A stretch of DNA of 64,000 bases from Capillidium heterosporum. Lineage: Eukaryota; Entomophthoromycota; Entomophthoromycetes; Entomophthorales; Capillidiaceae. Below, in pieces: positions 1-11,661 of the stretch (position 1 is the stretch's first letter; each line of letters starts with the position of its first letter). The notes beneath the pieces were generated by a model. It had not been told where the DNA came from. It saw only the letters and a list, made by a program, of their open reading frames with translations, and ran no database searches. The stretch lies in assembly GCA_016630905.1 (NCBI GenBank), contig WBMQ01000013.1:310001-374000 (forward strand), given 5' to 3'. A program made the translations under genes and the position numbers.

Positions 1-1
1 G

Positions 2-415
2 CGCAATTTGAATAGGTACCAGTCCAAAGTCCACCTGCACGTCCAAGAAAGTTTTACTATTGATCTCAACCTCAACAATTCCAAATCTATCCAAACTATA
101 CCCTCCTACAACACTGTCAACCATAACTCCGACTCCAAATGGTTTACCACTAGTTTCTTAATCCGAAGTTTAATCCTTATAGTTACCTATATAGTGCTAG
201 TCGTACCTACCATAGTAATATTGGTGTACTTACCTTTACAGTACTACCAATCAGAGGGGACTTACATTGGGGCGTACTGGACTTCTATGGTACCACCTAT
301 ATCTATATTTCTGTTAGCTACTATTAATCCACTATTCTTACTGCTGTTGCACAGTGGTATTTCGAACCAACTGAGCTGTACTTGGACCAAGTTTAAGAGG
401 CGATGGGGGTTTTAA
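2..415 (+). CDS. C-terminal part of a multi-pass membrane protein (receptor-like), cut by the window edge
   Basis: The frame is open from the left edge to a stop at 413-415, so only the last ~138 residues are seen. A hydrophilic Ser/Asn-rich stretch comes first, then two or three membrane segments (one starting near FLIRSLILIVTYIVLVVP, one near SIFLLATINPLFLLLL), and a short basic tail ending KRRWGF. The layout (Arg before a long helix ending in a proline, an aromatic loop, a last helix, a basic tail) resembles TM6-TM7 of fungal seven-helix receptors such as the STE3 or Git3 types. No diagnostic motif confirms this, so it is an inference. Two other receptor-like relics lie at 15.3 and 22.5 kb. 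An AG at 14-15 could be a splice acceptor, so the true exon start is unknown. Confidence 0.45.
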   Translation, partial: RNLNRYQSKVHLHVQESFTIDLNLNNSKSIQTIPSYNTVNHNSDSKWFTTSFLIRSLILIVTYIVLVVPTIVILVYLPLQYYQSEGTYIGAYWTSMVPPISIFLLATINPLFLLLLHSGISNQLSCTWTKFKRRWGF

Positions 416-626
416 GCATAGTATCTGTTAATAGCATATTCAATAAATATTTTATATATTTACTATTTTTCAAATCGATATCGAGTTCAACTATTTAGCT
501 ACATACTATATTACTATACCCATCCAACTTATGCAAAGTGTATACAAACCAAAAAATACTGTTAAAAATATCAACATCAAAAAATGTATACCATCCAATT
601 TATTGCTTACAAAATGCTATCAAAAG

Positions 627-1064
627 TTAATTTAGATGCCTCGCTTTGAGGAAGTTTGGGAGATCGGTGCGTGGAACTTTCTCCAACTTCTCATAGTTTT
701 CAACTTGTTTCACCTTTTGGACTTCAGCGTACTTAGGGCGTGGGTTTATCCACCCTTTACGGGCCAGACTATCCTTTAATATATTGGTAAGCTGCCCTTG
801 GTAAACTGATGCACCTGGCTTGGAGTTATCCTTCAGTGGGAAGGTGCGCTTCAACAGGGAAGCTAGGTTGAAGAGGGTGCTACTGTGATCCATATCGCGA
901 ACTCCAATGCTATTTTGAGCTTGAGAACGCTTGTTCAGGCTGTTAATTACTGGGTTACTGGAGCCAATATGGAATCGAAGTTGGTTGGGAGCATGGCTTT
1001 GACTTTGAAGGTAGAAAGCTGAAGCCAAGGTAAAATAGAGGAATGGTAAAGTGAAAAGGTTCAT
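627..1064 (-). CDS. small secreted protein of unknown function
   Basis: A 145-residue single-exon frame with an ATG start at 1064. The first ~17 residues (MNLFTLPFLYFTLASAF) look like a cleavable signal peptide. The rest is hydrophilic, lacks cysteines, and contains Lys-Arg pairs (NKR-S near residue 45, LKR-T near 72) that could be cut by a Kex2-type protease. The basic second half ends RTDLPNFLKARHLN. There are no tandem peptide repeats, so it is not an obvious alpha-factor-type pheromone precursor. I do not recognise the family. It is the only long frame in this spacer and has a sensible signal sequence, which is why it is called. Confidence 0.5.
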   Translation of the reverse strand: MNLFTLPFLYFTLASAFYLQSQSHAPNQLRFHIGSSNPVINSLNKRSQAQNSIGVRDMDHSSTLFNLASLLKRTFPLKDNSKPGASVYQGQLTNILKDSLARKGWINPRPKYAEVQKVKQVENYEKLEKVPRTDLPNFLKARHLN

Positions 1065-2286
1065 ATTGACTTCAAAATCTCAAATCTCAAAAGTATACTT
1101 ATGCGAGCTGCAGCTACCATCTTAAGTACTTCTCCATGGCATCCTTTAAGCACTAAATTGGTGGAGGATTCAGCACCATTTTCTGGCAAGGTTTATCCAC
1201 ATAAACTTGGAAACCTCTAGTCCTAGTGCAAGCATACCTTGCTTTTTGTAATAGAGAACGGACTTAACCTACTTTTGGTTAAAGCAAATATTCCAAAATA
1301 CAGCCAAGTTTATTTTGGAATCTTTACTATCAAGACAAGTCGGTGATTCGATATCCAACAAAGCTTTGAATTTTAGGCAGTTGGTAATATATTCCAAAAA
1401 TATGGGCTATATCTTTATAAAGTTATATTAAATGAGTAAGGTAGACGCTTCAGTTGAAGTGCTCTATATATATAGCGGTATTCAACCTGAAAGATATAGC
1501 ACAAAAGTTTTGAGCGAATTTCATCAAAGCATGCTAAATATTCAAAGCTTATCGTGCAGATATTATGTGAATGCAAAAGTTGAATACCGCTAGTGTAGAT
1601 AGAATTCTACAGAACTGTTATTATCAAAGTTTACGTCAGTATAAGTTTGCTTCAATGTCCATTTTACTTACCCCACCTTCTTGAACTGCACTATCACTCA
1701 GGATCCTGTACAAACAGTAGGAACTTCAGCCCTTAATTTGGTAATACGGTACTCATCTTAAAGGCCAAGCTCCTTTGTAGCACCCAAGCACTTGTATTAC
1801 AACATTCCATATTAGTATTCCAGTTGATAAATCTGTAAACTCCTTGATCCTCTGATCCTTCATACACTTCATCTGTCAAACTACTCCGTAATTAGATGCC
1901 CAAAAGTACCGACTTTAACTCATTTGAAATTTTTTGGTCAACTAGATGTCTTGGACTGCTATACCTAGGCTTGATAGCATATACTATCCAAATAAATTGA
2001 CGTTCATAGTATAGTTTTCAAAGTACATGATGAAGCTTGGAATAATGTTATGCATTGATATGATATTCATTAGCAATATATGTACTTACAATAGCAATTT
2101 ATTGAATAATACATGCAAACTAGTTAATACAGTAGCTATTAAAGTTCTAAACTTTATTTAGTACCTTTTATTTATCAATTTTTGTCGATTCAAAATATTT
2201 TATATCTATAAAGCAACCCCATAATTAAATCGTTCAAATTACAAAACTAAATAGCATGCGTCTTCTAAACATCTCGAAGATAGTGG
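1065..2286. other. intergenic stretch between the secreted protein and TIM22
   Basis: No frame longer than about 60 codons and no splice pattern that joins into a recognisable protein. It is AT-rich with scattered short homopolymers. The only structure I see is the inverted repeat at 1473-1592, listed separately. Confidence 0.6.
1473..1592. repeat. perfect 14-bp inverted repeat flanking a 92-bp core
   Basis: Left arm 1473-1486 reads TAGCGGTATTCAAC; right arm 1579-1592 is its exact reverse complement. The core does not extend the stem and the flanks do not match. A perfect 14-bp pair this close is unlikely by chance in 64 kb (rough expectation a few hundredths), so it could be a hairpin in a transcript, a terminal-inverted-repeat remnant of a miniature element, or a regulatory dyad. 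No flanking target-site duplication is evident. Confidence 0.5.
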
Positions 2287-2945
2287 TCAATAGCAGCCTG
2301 AAAATGCTGCAAAGGTTAGGCATCCGGGTATAGCAGCATAAGGTCCACCACCTAACGTAAAAATACAAAATTAGCAACCTAAATTAAAATCCACAAAGAT
2401 AGTATAAAGATGAAGCATTACTTTTCAAAGCTACCAAACCACCCGTAAAACAGCCAGCTGACACCGAGTTGTACATGTCGGTCTTACCACGGTACTATAA
2501 CGAAGTTTAGTTAATTGGATATAGGAGAAATGTACCCCTTCGATAACACATTCGGAACCAGTAAAGATGGCACCTAAAGTTCCAAAGTTTTTGGCTGAAC
2601 TGAACGACCGTTTCACCATATCTTTGCCCATAATACGTAGTTGGTCGCGGGTACGCATCTCCAACAGTTTGGGGTCTTGGGTAGGTCCACCGAAATCTAA
2701 ACTGGACATGACTAGACCGAATACGGCTCCCATACCGAAACCTTAAATGCAAAATAAAATTAAAAACCAACATATATAATCTTTAAATTGAACATGAACA
2801 TTTATAGTTTAAAATGAAAATAGAACTAAAAGTTACCCATCACTCCCGACATTCCAGTCTTAAAAACACAGTTCTTGTCCACCTCCAAGTCGGCTATGTC
2901 GGCTTCGGTTTGGGGTAGCTTCATGTTTTCAAATAACTTGTCCAT
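2287..2945 (-). CDS. TIM22: mitochondrial import inner membrane translocase subunit Tim22
   Basis: Core channel subunit of the TIM22 complex, which inserts carrier-type proteins into the mitochondrial inner membrane. Four exons read on the minus strand: 2945-2837, 2741-2536, 2494-2422, 2351-2287 (introns 95, 41 and 70 nt), giving 150 residues. Diagnostic Tim17/22/23 features: GFGMGAVFGLVMSSLDFG (first glycine-rich helix), a KNFGTLGAIFTGSECVIEG segment, a YRGKTDMYNSVSAGCFTGG helix, and the closing KSGGPYAAIPG. It is shorter than S. cerevisiae Tim22 (207) because it lacks the long N-terminal region. The start is the first ATG of the frame. It is divergent from UTP25 with ~420 bp between starts. 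Confidence 0.93.
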
Positions 2946-3365
2946 AACTTTCTATTTTTTCGAGGTGTTGTTGATGGCAATTAGGTGTTGGGTGTTTTCG
3001 AAAGGTTCCCTCAAGCTTAGAAAAAATTGTTAGCTTAGAATTGATAAAGTTTAACGAATAACTAAGTTACTATTCTGTTTGAAATTAAATGAGATACTAT
3101 TGCAAGTTTATAACTTTAAAATAGTAGAAATAGGCTATTCTTGGGAATTAATACCGAACATAAAGTATGGAGGTCTTCAGAGGCAATCCAGGATCCTAGT
3201 AATTCTGTTTGGTTACATCAAAATCAGTGATACTTCTCCAAAATCTGATAACGGTTGGTTATAAACTGAAAAAATTAGGTAATTGAAAACTTAAGCATAA
3301 CGCCGAAAAGTCTCGAAGCAAAAATTATGCTAAAAGTTTTTAGCAACTCTTCAACAAAAGGAACG

Positions 3366-5956
3366 ATGGGAAAGAAAAACCTAGTGAAACGACGCAGGCA
3401 GGAACAGAAGGATAGTATCCTACCTAAAAAGTTCAACCGAAAGCAACTGGAGAATATCAAGCAATTCGGTACGGTAGAGAAGGAACCTATACCTGCCGAC
3501 CTACACGACAACTTTTTGGCTTCCGATTTCAAAGATAATGGTAATGATTTGGGTGGTATGGAGTTTGTCTTCAACGATGACAATCAAATTCTGTCCAGCA
3601 ACCAACGTAACTTTGATGGTATTGATGGAAGTCTCGATGAGCAAGAGCTAGAGAAAGAGAAGTTGAGGAACATAAGACTGGTCTCCAAAGAACCTAAACA
3701 AAAGTCGAGCTTCCAAAATTTACTAAGTAACTTGAAAAGGACTAAGAAGAAGAAAGCCAGTATGGTTGTAGAAGGTAGTTATTTATATTTATATCTATTA
3801 TTAATTTTTTACAAAGAACCTGTAAATGAAGCCGAAATTTCAACTTCAAATCTGTTGTTGGATGAATTAGAAGACAAAGACCAAGAAGTTCAAGATGAGT
3901 TATATGAAAGTGAAGGCTCCATCAACGACGATGACGAATCCAATAACAACTCAGATACAGAAAGTGAAGTTGGTAATGAAAGTGATAACAGTGATGAAGA
4001 ACCTATTAACCAAGGTAATAGCCCATTACATTACAGATGCTTACCTTTATTGATATTAATTAGAAGCTAGTGACTCAATAAATTTGGACAGCTACAAAAA
4101 GAACTTTGAAGACAACGCTTACCCTGACCAATTATCAAGCTTAATAAATAGCAGTAAGGATGCTAAGTTTAACCCAACTACTTTTACCAACAAAAACAGT
4201 GATGACAAAGAAGGGGATGAAGATGAAGAAAATCGCTTGATTAGTTTGTTAGATAATATTGGTGATATCAAGGAGCTAGAGACTTTAAAGACGATATTCG
4301 AAAACAATGTCGAAGTTAAACTGGAAGATTTCAATTTAAAGCATAAGATTTTGGAAGCGTTAACCAAGAAAAAAGGTGATTATATTTCGTTACTAAGGTA
4401 CTAACATCACCATTTCCAGTTAAGCTCAATGAAGAGCAGTTGAAATTTTTAGCTTCGCTATCCACTTACAAAGATATATTATTCCCCAATCAAGGATTCG
4501 ACGGTTCACCTAAAGTTAAATTTATGGTTGGTATCCACGTTCTAAACCACGTATTCAAGTAACATTTTTAATTGCATCATGAAGCTGACCCTTCCTTTTA
4601 AATGAACGTTAGGAATCGCGATAGGATACTAAAGAACAATGCCAAACTCAACAAGCACAAGCTTACTACTGACGACAATACTGAATTAGAAGTCAAAGAT
4701 AACAGCTTTACCCGGCCTAAGGTATTGATCCTTGCACCATTTCGATCCAACGCCTTACACTGGGTCGAAACCTTGATCAAGTTGTCCAACTCGGAGCAAA
4801 TTGGAAATTTGAAGAAGTTTCAAGGTGACTATTCCATTGATGGTGAGGACAGGCTACAGACATCTGATAAACCTAATGACCACAAACTGACCTTTGGAGG
4901 TAACAGTGATGACTGTTTCCGTTTCGGCATCTCATTATCCAAGACCCACTTCAAACTGCTGACTCCCTTTTATACTTCTGACATCATTATTGCGTCGCCG
5001 TTGGGGTTACGTTTGGCTCTTAAGGATCCTACCGATCCCAAATTCGACAACGACTTTCTATCTTCCATCGAGATGCTGGTGGTGGATCGATTCGACCATA
5101 TCAACATGCAAAACTTGGATCATTTGAACTTTTGCCTGGACCACTTGAACAAGACTCCTAAGAAGGACCACAAGATCGACTTTTCTCGGATCAAGTCGTG
5201 GTACCTCGATGACCATAGCCAGCACTTTAGACAGAACATCCTACTTTCCAACGGCGTGCTACCCGAGCTGAACCTGACCTTCCGATCCTTCCTTAATTTT
5301 AGAGGTAAGTTGAAGTACGCCAAAGTTATCGACCAACCCATTTTGCAACATTGCAAGCACGTCACCCACACTTTCACTAGAGTCAACATTACCAACTTGC
5401 AAAGTTTGGACGACGAGAAATTTGAGTACTTCAAGCTGCACTTCCCCACTATAAGCAACCAGTTGAACTTCTGCAAGGTACTGTTTGTCGTCAATAGCTA
5501 CTTGGATTTCTGTAGGATCCGCAATTACTTGAACGAGAACAAAGTCAAGTTCCTTAAGTCCAGCGAGTACTCTTCCACTAAGGATATCATCTCCAACCGT
5601 GATATCTTTAGGTTCAATAGAGGTGATGTCAACTTGTGGCTGCTTACCGAAAGATGTCATTTCTACCGAAGGTACAGTTTTATTCCTTGACAAAAACTTT
5701 TTACTGATTTTTATTGAACTTTAGGTATAAACTCAAGGGAAACTACCAAACTATATTCTACTCTATACCTCAAAACACCTACCTCTACCCTGAATTCCTA
5801 TCAACTTACTACAACGAAGAGAATGTCAATTTGGGGGTAGAAAGTAAGGTTTGGTTTACTACGTACGATAGGTTGCTGTTGGATGCGTTAGTAGGTAGAC
5901 AAAAGGGAAACGTACTGTGTAGTGGGATCAAAGTAACCACCAAATTTTTGACTTAA
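3366..5956 (+). CDS. UTP25: U3 snoRNP-associated ribosome biogenesis factor Utp25
   Basis: SSU-processome component needed for 18S rRNA maturation in the nucleolus; DEAD-box-helicase-like fold without working ATPase motifs (family knowledge). Six exons: 3366-3774, 3817-4014, 4064-4375, 4420-4558, 4613-5671, 5725-5956; introns 42-54 nt; 782 residues. Matches to Utp25: HVLNHVFKNRDRILKNNAKL, FTRPKVLILAPFRSNALHWV, YTSDIIIASPLGLRLALKD, DFLSSIEMLVVDRFDHI, FCRIRNYLNENKVKFL and TERCHFYRRYKLKG; the N-terminal third is acidic and low-complexity as in the family. An upstream in-frame ATG at 3327 would add 13 residues; 3366 (MGKKNLVKRRR) is preferred for its basic start. The 42-nt intron 1 is in frame, so unspliced mRNA would also read through. 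Confidence 0.93.
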
Positions 5957-6258
5957 ACTTTGGGGGATTTAGAGTGATGGTTGAATAGAGTTTTTAATAA
6001 AAGTTACACTTTTAGCAGCATTATACTAGTTTGATATACATACAGTTTATCTTTGGAAACTAAATTGAGGTTGGCATATATGGTTTACTTTTCATATAAA
6101 ATTAGTCTTGTTGCTAAAGTGGCAACAACTCTTAACCCAAGATGTTATCCTTAAAATTGATAAAAGATCAACAGAAATCTAAACCACAAGTATAAGAAAT
6201 GTTAAAAATAAAGCTGAAGTAGAATATATAAGGTTTATTTTGTAAGAGGAAGGTTCAC
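5957..6258. other. convergent 3' spacer between UTP25 and MCM4
   Basis: About 300 bp separating two convergent stops. It is AT-rich with polyadenylation-like TATATA and AATAAA-type stretches (for example AATAAAAG near 5996 on the plus strand). No gene seen. Confidence 0.55.
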
Positions 6259-9200
6259 TCACTCTCGTTCTTCAGGGTACACGTAGCCCATCCTAAAGTT
6301 TCGTTTGACAACTAGTCTCTTATTAGAATCCGACCGAACCGTAATCTCATTTTCAATTTTCAACTCGTTGACGGCATTCGTGAGAGCCGAAAACTCCACA
6401 AGATCTACCCCATTGTTCTTGGCGAACCTATTGTACATTTCCAACAATGCTTGTAGTTTCAACTCCTCGGCCTGCTCCATAGCAGCTAGAACTTGGACGA
6501 CAACTCGCTTAATATCACGAAGTTTGGTGCGCATGAGATTGGACCTACCGGTCGTCAAAATACTCATATCGATGAGACCAGTTGTGGCATCGGTGGCCGC
6601 CTCCTTGATAGCAACTTTGAGGAGACGGTAGGCTTCCTCGACGTCAGCAGTCTCCACTTCTTTGGAGAGACGCATTTTGGCGTGGGCTTCCGAGAGTCGA
6701 ATAAGAGACTCCAATTGACGAGCAGTGGCTGTGATGCGTGTCTCCTGACGGTGGTTACCGATACCAGCCTTGCGCAACCGAACGTAGATCTGGTTGAGGA
6801 GGTCAGCAGCAGCATCGTTCAAAATGGGCTTGAGGTTGGCCCTAGCGTAGGCGATGTACCTTGTGAGGAAGGCAAGGTCGATAACACCTTCGGCATCATG
6901 ATGCTGGCGTTGGTGTTGTTGCTGGTGCTCAGGATCGATAAAGAGACTAACTAGGTGACGAGCCAATTCGCGATCCAGGTCCTCGTCAGGGTGGTCCAGC
7001 AGCAGGTAGATCAGATCAAATCTGGAGAGTAAAGCCGGCTGCAGATTGATGTTCTCGGGAACACTCATTTTGTGATCGTATTGAGACTTGATAGGGTTGG
7101 CGCAAGCCAGAATGGATGTTCGCGCGTTCAATGAGGCGATAATACCAGCCTTGGCTACCGAGACCGTTTGCTGTTCCATGACTTCGTGGAGGATGGAGCG
7201 GGTTGAGTCGTGCATTTTGTCGAATTCATCGATACAGCACAACCCACCGTCACTCAGCACCAAAGCTCCCGACTCGAGGACCAGCTGGTTGGTGTCGGGA
7301 TCGCGAGTGACATAGGCGGTCAAACCTACCGCCGAAGAGCCTTTACCTGAGGTGTACATACCGCGGGGAGCAGTGCGATGAGCATACTGGAGCATCTGTG
7401 ATTTGGCAGTACCAGGGTCTCCCACTAGCAATATGTGAATGTCCCCACGCGAGTTGGGAGTGGAGGGGTTGTCATAGACTCTCGTGGTACCACCAAACAG
7501 CTGCAGGAGGATTCCTTTCTTGACATCCTCATGCCCAAAGATAGAGGGAGCTAGTGAATTGGCCAGCTTGGCGTAGATATCAGTCAGTAGCTGCGTATCG
7601 TTCGAAGGTCTCCTTTTCTTCACTCGTAAACCCAGAGTCATTTAATTCTAGTCCCAAGGCCGGGTCGGCGCGTTGAACTTGTAAGTTGGTGGCAGCAGCA
7701 ACTCCCGAAAATTCTACGACCTTGACGTTGACCACATCTAGATAGGTCTTGAACAGGGACTTCAATACACGGTGGCGGGAGTTGATACGAGCCGGGGTGG
7801 ATCGGAAAATACCAGTGACTTCCAGTCTGTCACCGGGCTTGGTAGTGTCGACCATATCATCGTAAAGGCATAAATTGACAGCATGAGGGGTTTGTCCATC
7901 GGGGATGGCATCGGGGGTCTCTTGTAGCTTGCACACTTGCTTGTCAGTGAACACACTGCGGTTGTGGATCAGTTGCATGGTGTTGCTAGCTTTGCACATG
8001 CTGTTTTTGCACTCAGTGGGTTCCAAGATCGTTCCACGGCTGATTCCCACTCGGACAGTCGAGTCACAGGTGCTACACTGGAACATGGCAATCTTCAGGT
8101 CAGGGATGATCGGCGAGGCACGAATCAGTAGTCCCTTCACGGTGACTAGCTTGTCAATATCGGCAGGATCCAGCGATCGCATGTTAACGGTGCTAGATAC
8201 ATTGAACGGGCGGATCCTCAACGGGGATTTAAGGGGATGGTAAGCTCCAAATTCTTCGTTGTAGTAGCTGGTTAGTGTGTGGTCTAGGATAGGAATCACT
8301 TCCTGTGGGTAGCGTTGGAGTTGATGGTACAATCTTACTGTGTTGGGATAGGCCAACAAGTAGGCACAGTCCAAGTTCAAATTCAAGTGGTTTGCGTTGG
8401 TGAACTAGCTATGTCAGTGAAATGCCTATAAAATAGCTTACAGATTCAATACGGGGTGGGTAGTAGGGCATGGTGTCATTTTGAAGTATTGGGAGATCGT
8501 GTGCCTTTTTATAGTAATCTAAAGTGAAATGCTTGATAAAATGCAGAAACTGATTTTTGGCTTCTTCTATGTTGACAGTAGTCCCCCAAATCACTTGACT
8601 ATCATTTAAATTAATTCCTAGCTCGGAGGTTGGGATCGAGGTGGAGGTATCACCAGTATTGAGGTGAGGAACGACAGCTTCGAATCCAGTTATCCGGTGC
8701 TGGTCATCTAATGATGGGATAACAAATGAAGGGTTGATGTCACTACGCTGAATACTAAAACAATGGTCAGATATGCATATATTGTTCCTTACTTCATATG
8801 AGAAGGTCCCGCATCTTCATCCTCATCCATAGGTGTGCCTATCATAGACTGTCGAACTACCCTTGGGGTACGTAGCGCTGAGTCAAGCAAACCAGGATAA
8901 ACCAACGGCGAGGGCGTGTCTTTTAAGCTTAAGTAAAAATAAAGTTAATAAGTTACCATTCTGGAACAAGTTGCGTCCGGACATTCCTTGGTTGAAGTTG
9001 ACTGGAGTATACCCTTGGCTGCGATGGGGTGTTGTATTTGAAAAGTTGGAATGCATCAAGTTAGGGTTCTCATATCCACCATACCCTTGATTTTGATTTG
9101 GAGTTTGGAAAGAATGTAAGCCAGCTGGTCTATCAGCTTGAAGGTTGGGAGTTTGGAAGGTCAGTGGAGTCACCCCCTGTACGTTCATTGGAGTGCCGAA

Positions 9201-9314
9201 AAACCCGGGAAGTGGGGTTGCACCGGGAGTTAATCCTTCATGTGGTGTATCATTGTTCTGAGAACCTTGGGGGTTGGGTGTCTGCCCTTGGTTCGGCGTG
9301 TTGTTGGAGGACAT
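6259..9314 (-). CDS. MCM4: MCM4 replicative helicase subunit (one +1 frame offset)
   Basis: Subunit of the MCM2-7 helicase that licenses and unwinds replication origins in the nucleus. Exons 9314-8957, 8919-8793, 8754-8442 and 8404-6259 (introns 37-38 nt); about 980 residues once one base is skipped. The N-terminal ~120 residues are Asn/Gln/Pro-rich with many TP sites, as expected for a kinase-regulated Mcm4 tail. The MCM zinc finger is intact (CSTCDS ... CKNSMC), then Walker A GDPGTAKSQ, Walker B CCIDEFDK, arginine finger LLSRFDLIYLLLD. Between zinc finger and ATPase the frame meets a UGA (7580-7582); skipping one base continues TDDIYAKLANSLAPSIFG with exact family spacing. Four CTG codons sit at conserved hydrophobic positions in LIYLLLD, consistent with CTG = Leu. 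Confidence 0.93.
7576..7590 (-). other. in-frame UGA with +1 offset inside MCM4
   Basis: Read on the minus strand: GCT ACT GAC T GAT ATC TAC. The zero frame stops at TGA; omitting the T joins two parts of one conserved protein at ~residue 540. No GT...AG intron of suitable length and phase exists in the 62-nt overlap of the two frames. There is no homopolymer here. The context (UGA followed by U, +1 direction) superficially resembles the antizyme UCC-UGA-U shift site, but a single-base sequencing or assembly insertion is equally possible. Confidence 0.6.
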
Positions 9315-11352
9315 TTTTGAAAGGCTTCTCTACGATGTAAAGTGTAGCTTGAAATTTACTTTGTCGACATTTGAGTTTCACCCAAAATTTTAGATGGACT
9401 TTTAGCCAATTATACATTAATTTGATGAAAGTTGTGCTTTGGGAATCTATTTGACTTCGTAGCAGAGTTTTCGAATCAAGACAGTCTTGTAAGTTATTCT
9501 CTGATATATTTTCAACGTTAAGCGTTTTAAGCCACTTCAGTTAGGTTCATGGCTTGGATAGCTGAAGACCTAGACTATTTGGGTAGGTAAGATAGGCTTG
9601 ATTTAATAGCTTTAGGACCAGCTTGGACTGAGTAGATTCTGTTTGTTGGTGCTTTCTAAGGTTACTGTAGGTTGCTGGCTAGGCATAAATAGTGTTTTTA
9701 CTAAAACAATGGTCTTTTGGATGGAGTTACTTTAGATAAGGCCCTTGACTACTGTGTTTACACAAACAAAAAATATTACATAATTTTGATATTTTAAAAG
9801 TATAGCTGTTTATATATACTATATTAATTACAGATGTCCTTAAATTTATTAAAATAGGATTAAGCTAGCCAGATGTACTTGAAATGAATATAGTTTATAG
9901 TTACTGCTCTATGCTTTTTAAGGATATCAATAAAGTTTATTTATAACTTAGTAATAATAGTAGGATAGATAATTCTCTTTTAAAGGCTTTCAAACATTAA
10001 ATTATTTAGTTAAAGTTGTAAAGTCCAAAGAGGCATCGTTGGATCCAACTAATGATGGTATCATATTGCGAAAAAATGACATAGTAGACCAGGAAAGCAG
10101 AGCTAAGGCCTACCACCGCATTAGTAATAAAGATCTGAACTTTTTGGATGGCAGGTTGAATAGTAAAGTAAAGAAGGTACATCATAAGGAGCGCCCACGC
10201 AATAGTAGTCACGTCTCAATTTCAGGAAGGGATAGAGGGGATAAATTGAGGCTTGGATACAGACTGGGACCGGGTAAAAGAGTGCCTACTAGGTGGTAGT
10301 TGAGTAGCAATTAGTGCTGCAATACTAGAGTTAAAGGTTAATGTTAGCTTGAAAGGGTTGATTGTATTAGGGATACTGATTATCTAAAGGAGATAGTATC
10401 CAAGAGTAGCAAGGATAGTCAGAAGGTAATAGGAGGTTGGGAAAACAAAGAAGCTGGTCCATATAGTAATGCTATGCTGAGACACGAAGATATTAGCTAA
10501 AGGCAAGATTTCATTCGGAAGTCAAGAAATAAAACCGGGTTGCTAGGTAACAGTTATAGCTAGGAAATAGGATCTAGGAGGCAGCAAAGTGGAACGTTGT
10601 CAAGGTACTGGCTTTGAATAGTGACAAAAGGGTTTAAACTCCCCTTTGGTATCTTGACAGCACTTATACTAAGTGAGTTAGACCTCTATCTTCAATTAAA
10701 CTACTCGATAAATTAATTAAGTTTTGGCCAAGTTTAGCCTGCAAAGTCCAATGGTAATATCAGCTACTACTAGTGAGTCTACAATTGCTGGAATTCCAAT
10801 ATCCAGTGCTATACTGCTAATAGTTGAGGTTCTCAGGTTATAGTTGAAGCTAGGAGAGAGAAAATCATAAATGTGCTTAAAAATATCTGTTACGTAAAAC
10901 AGGTTTGTAACCAAAAATAGTTACGGATTGAGGAAGTTGAAGGGTCGAAAGTTGATAGAGAAAAGTAATACAAAGAAGAGAAAGAGACAGATCTATGACC
11001 TAGTGATAGGAGTTGTAACAATCTTGGTTGTTACAATATATAAATAATTTAAAAATGTGAGTTGTCAATAGCTCAAGCTATATTATATAAAGCTGATAAT
11101 AATGGTAAATCTATGATTATTTTTATGCCTATACATGATACTAAATAAAAATCATCCTTACATTATAAGTAAATCAACTACCGGGTTTAAGCTATCTGAA
11201 AATTTGTAAGCTAAAGCTTAATGTTGAAAAAGTAATTTAGAGGAAAAAATACTTTACTACTCTCAACATATAAGTAGTTAACTTTGAAATTACAATATTA
11301 AAAGGATTACCAACTTACTTCTAGTCTACTCGAATAGATGAAGAAAAATAGG
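9315..11352. other. 2-kb spacer upstream of MCM4
   Basis: Only short frames. A 68-codon hydrophobic minus-strand frame (10006-10212) starts at GTG and overlaps an 86-codon charged plus-strand frame (10039-10299); neither has supporting features, so I call no gene. The segment around 10380-10620 is purine-rich on the plus strand. Confidence 0.5.
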
Positions 11353-11661
11353 CTACGAGAAAAATGCTTTTAGGTGTTCCGGGATATCTTTGGGAATTTC
11401 TCCATCGAGTGTTGGACCATCTTCATACTCCAAATTAGCAATACTACTCAAATTGATCTTAGGAGTAGGGTACTTGTGGTGTTCCAATTTGGTTTTGAAG
11501 AAGAGGTCGTTGAACTTCAACTCATTGGTTGGCAGCGTTTCAATAGAGGGTTTTATGGCGTAGAAGTTGAGGTAGTCAACCTTAGGCATCTCGAAATCGG
11601 TGTTGAACTCGGCTGTGAACCCACCATCTCCACTTCCAGCTCCTAAGTCGATCATTGACAT
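11353..11661 (-). CDS. hypothetical protein, 102 residues
   Basis: Single-exon frame with ATG at 11661, starting MSMIDLGAGSGDGGFTAEFN and ending EIPKDIPEHLKAFFS. It is soluble and acidic, with no membrane segment or signal peptide; the C-terminal half (EDGPTLDGEIPKDIPEHLKAF) looks like a short linear interaction region. I do not recognise the family. It lies divergently from the gene at 12045 with ~380 bp between starts. It is called because of length, ATG start and protein-like composition in an otherwise empty stretch. Confidence 0.45.
   Translation of the reverse strand: MSMIDLGAGSGDGGFTAEFNTDFEMPKVDYLNFYAIKPSIETLPTNELKFNDLFFKTKLEHHKYPTPKINLSSIANLEYEDGPTLDGEIPKDIPEHLKAFFS

Noticed and set aside
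6960-7030. CTG-Ser (alternative code) yeast
   Set aside because: Four CTG codons fall at conserved hydrophobic positions of the MCM LIYLLLD motif, so leucine is the sensible reading.
7560-7650. Intron as an explanation of the MCM4 offset
   Set aside because: Possible GT-AG pairs in the overlap are 33, 41, 57 or 65 nt, none giving the needed phase.
10006-10299. Overlapping opposite-strand small frames (hydrophobic minus-strand, charged plus-strand)
   Set aside because: The minus-strand frame begins at GTG, the other is its antisense; neither has a domain, splice context or recognisable homologue.
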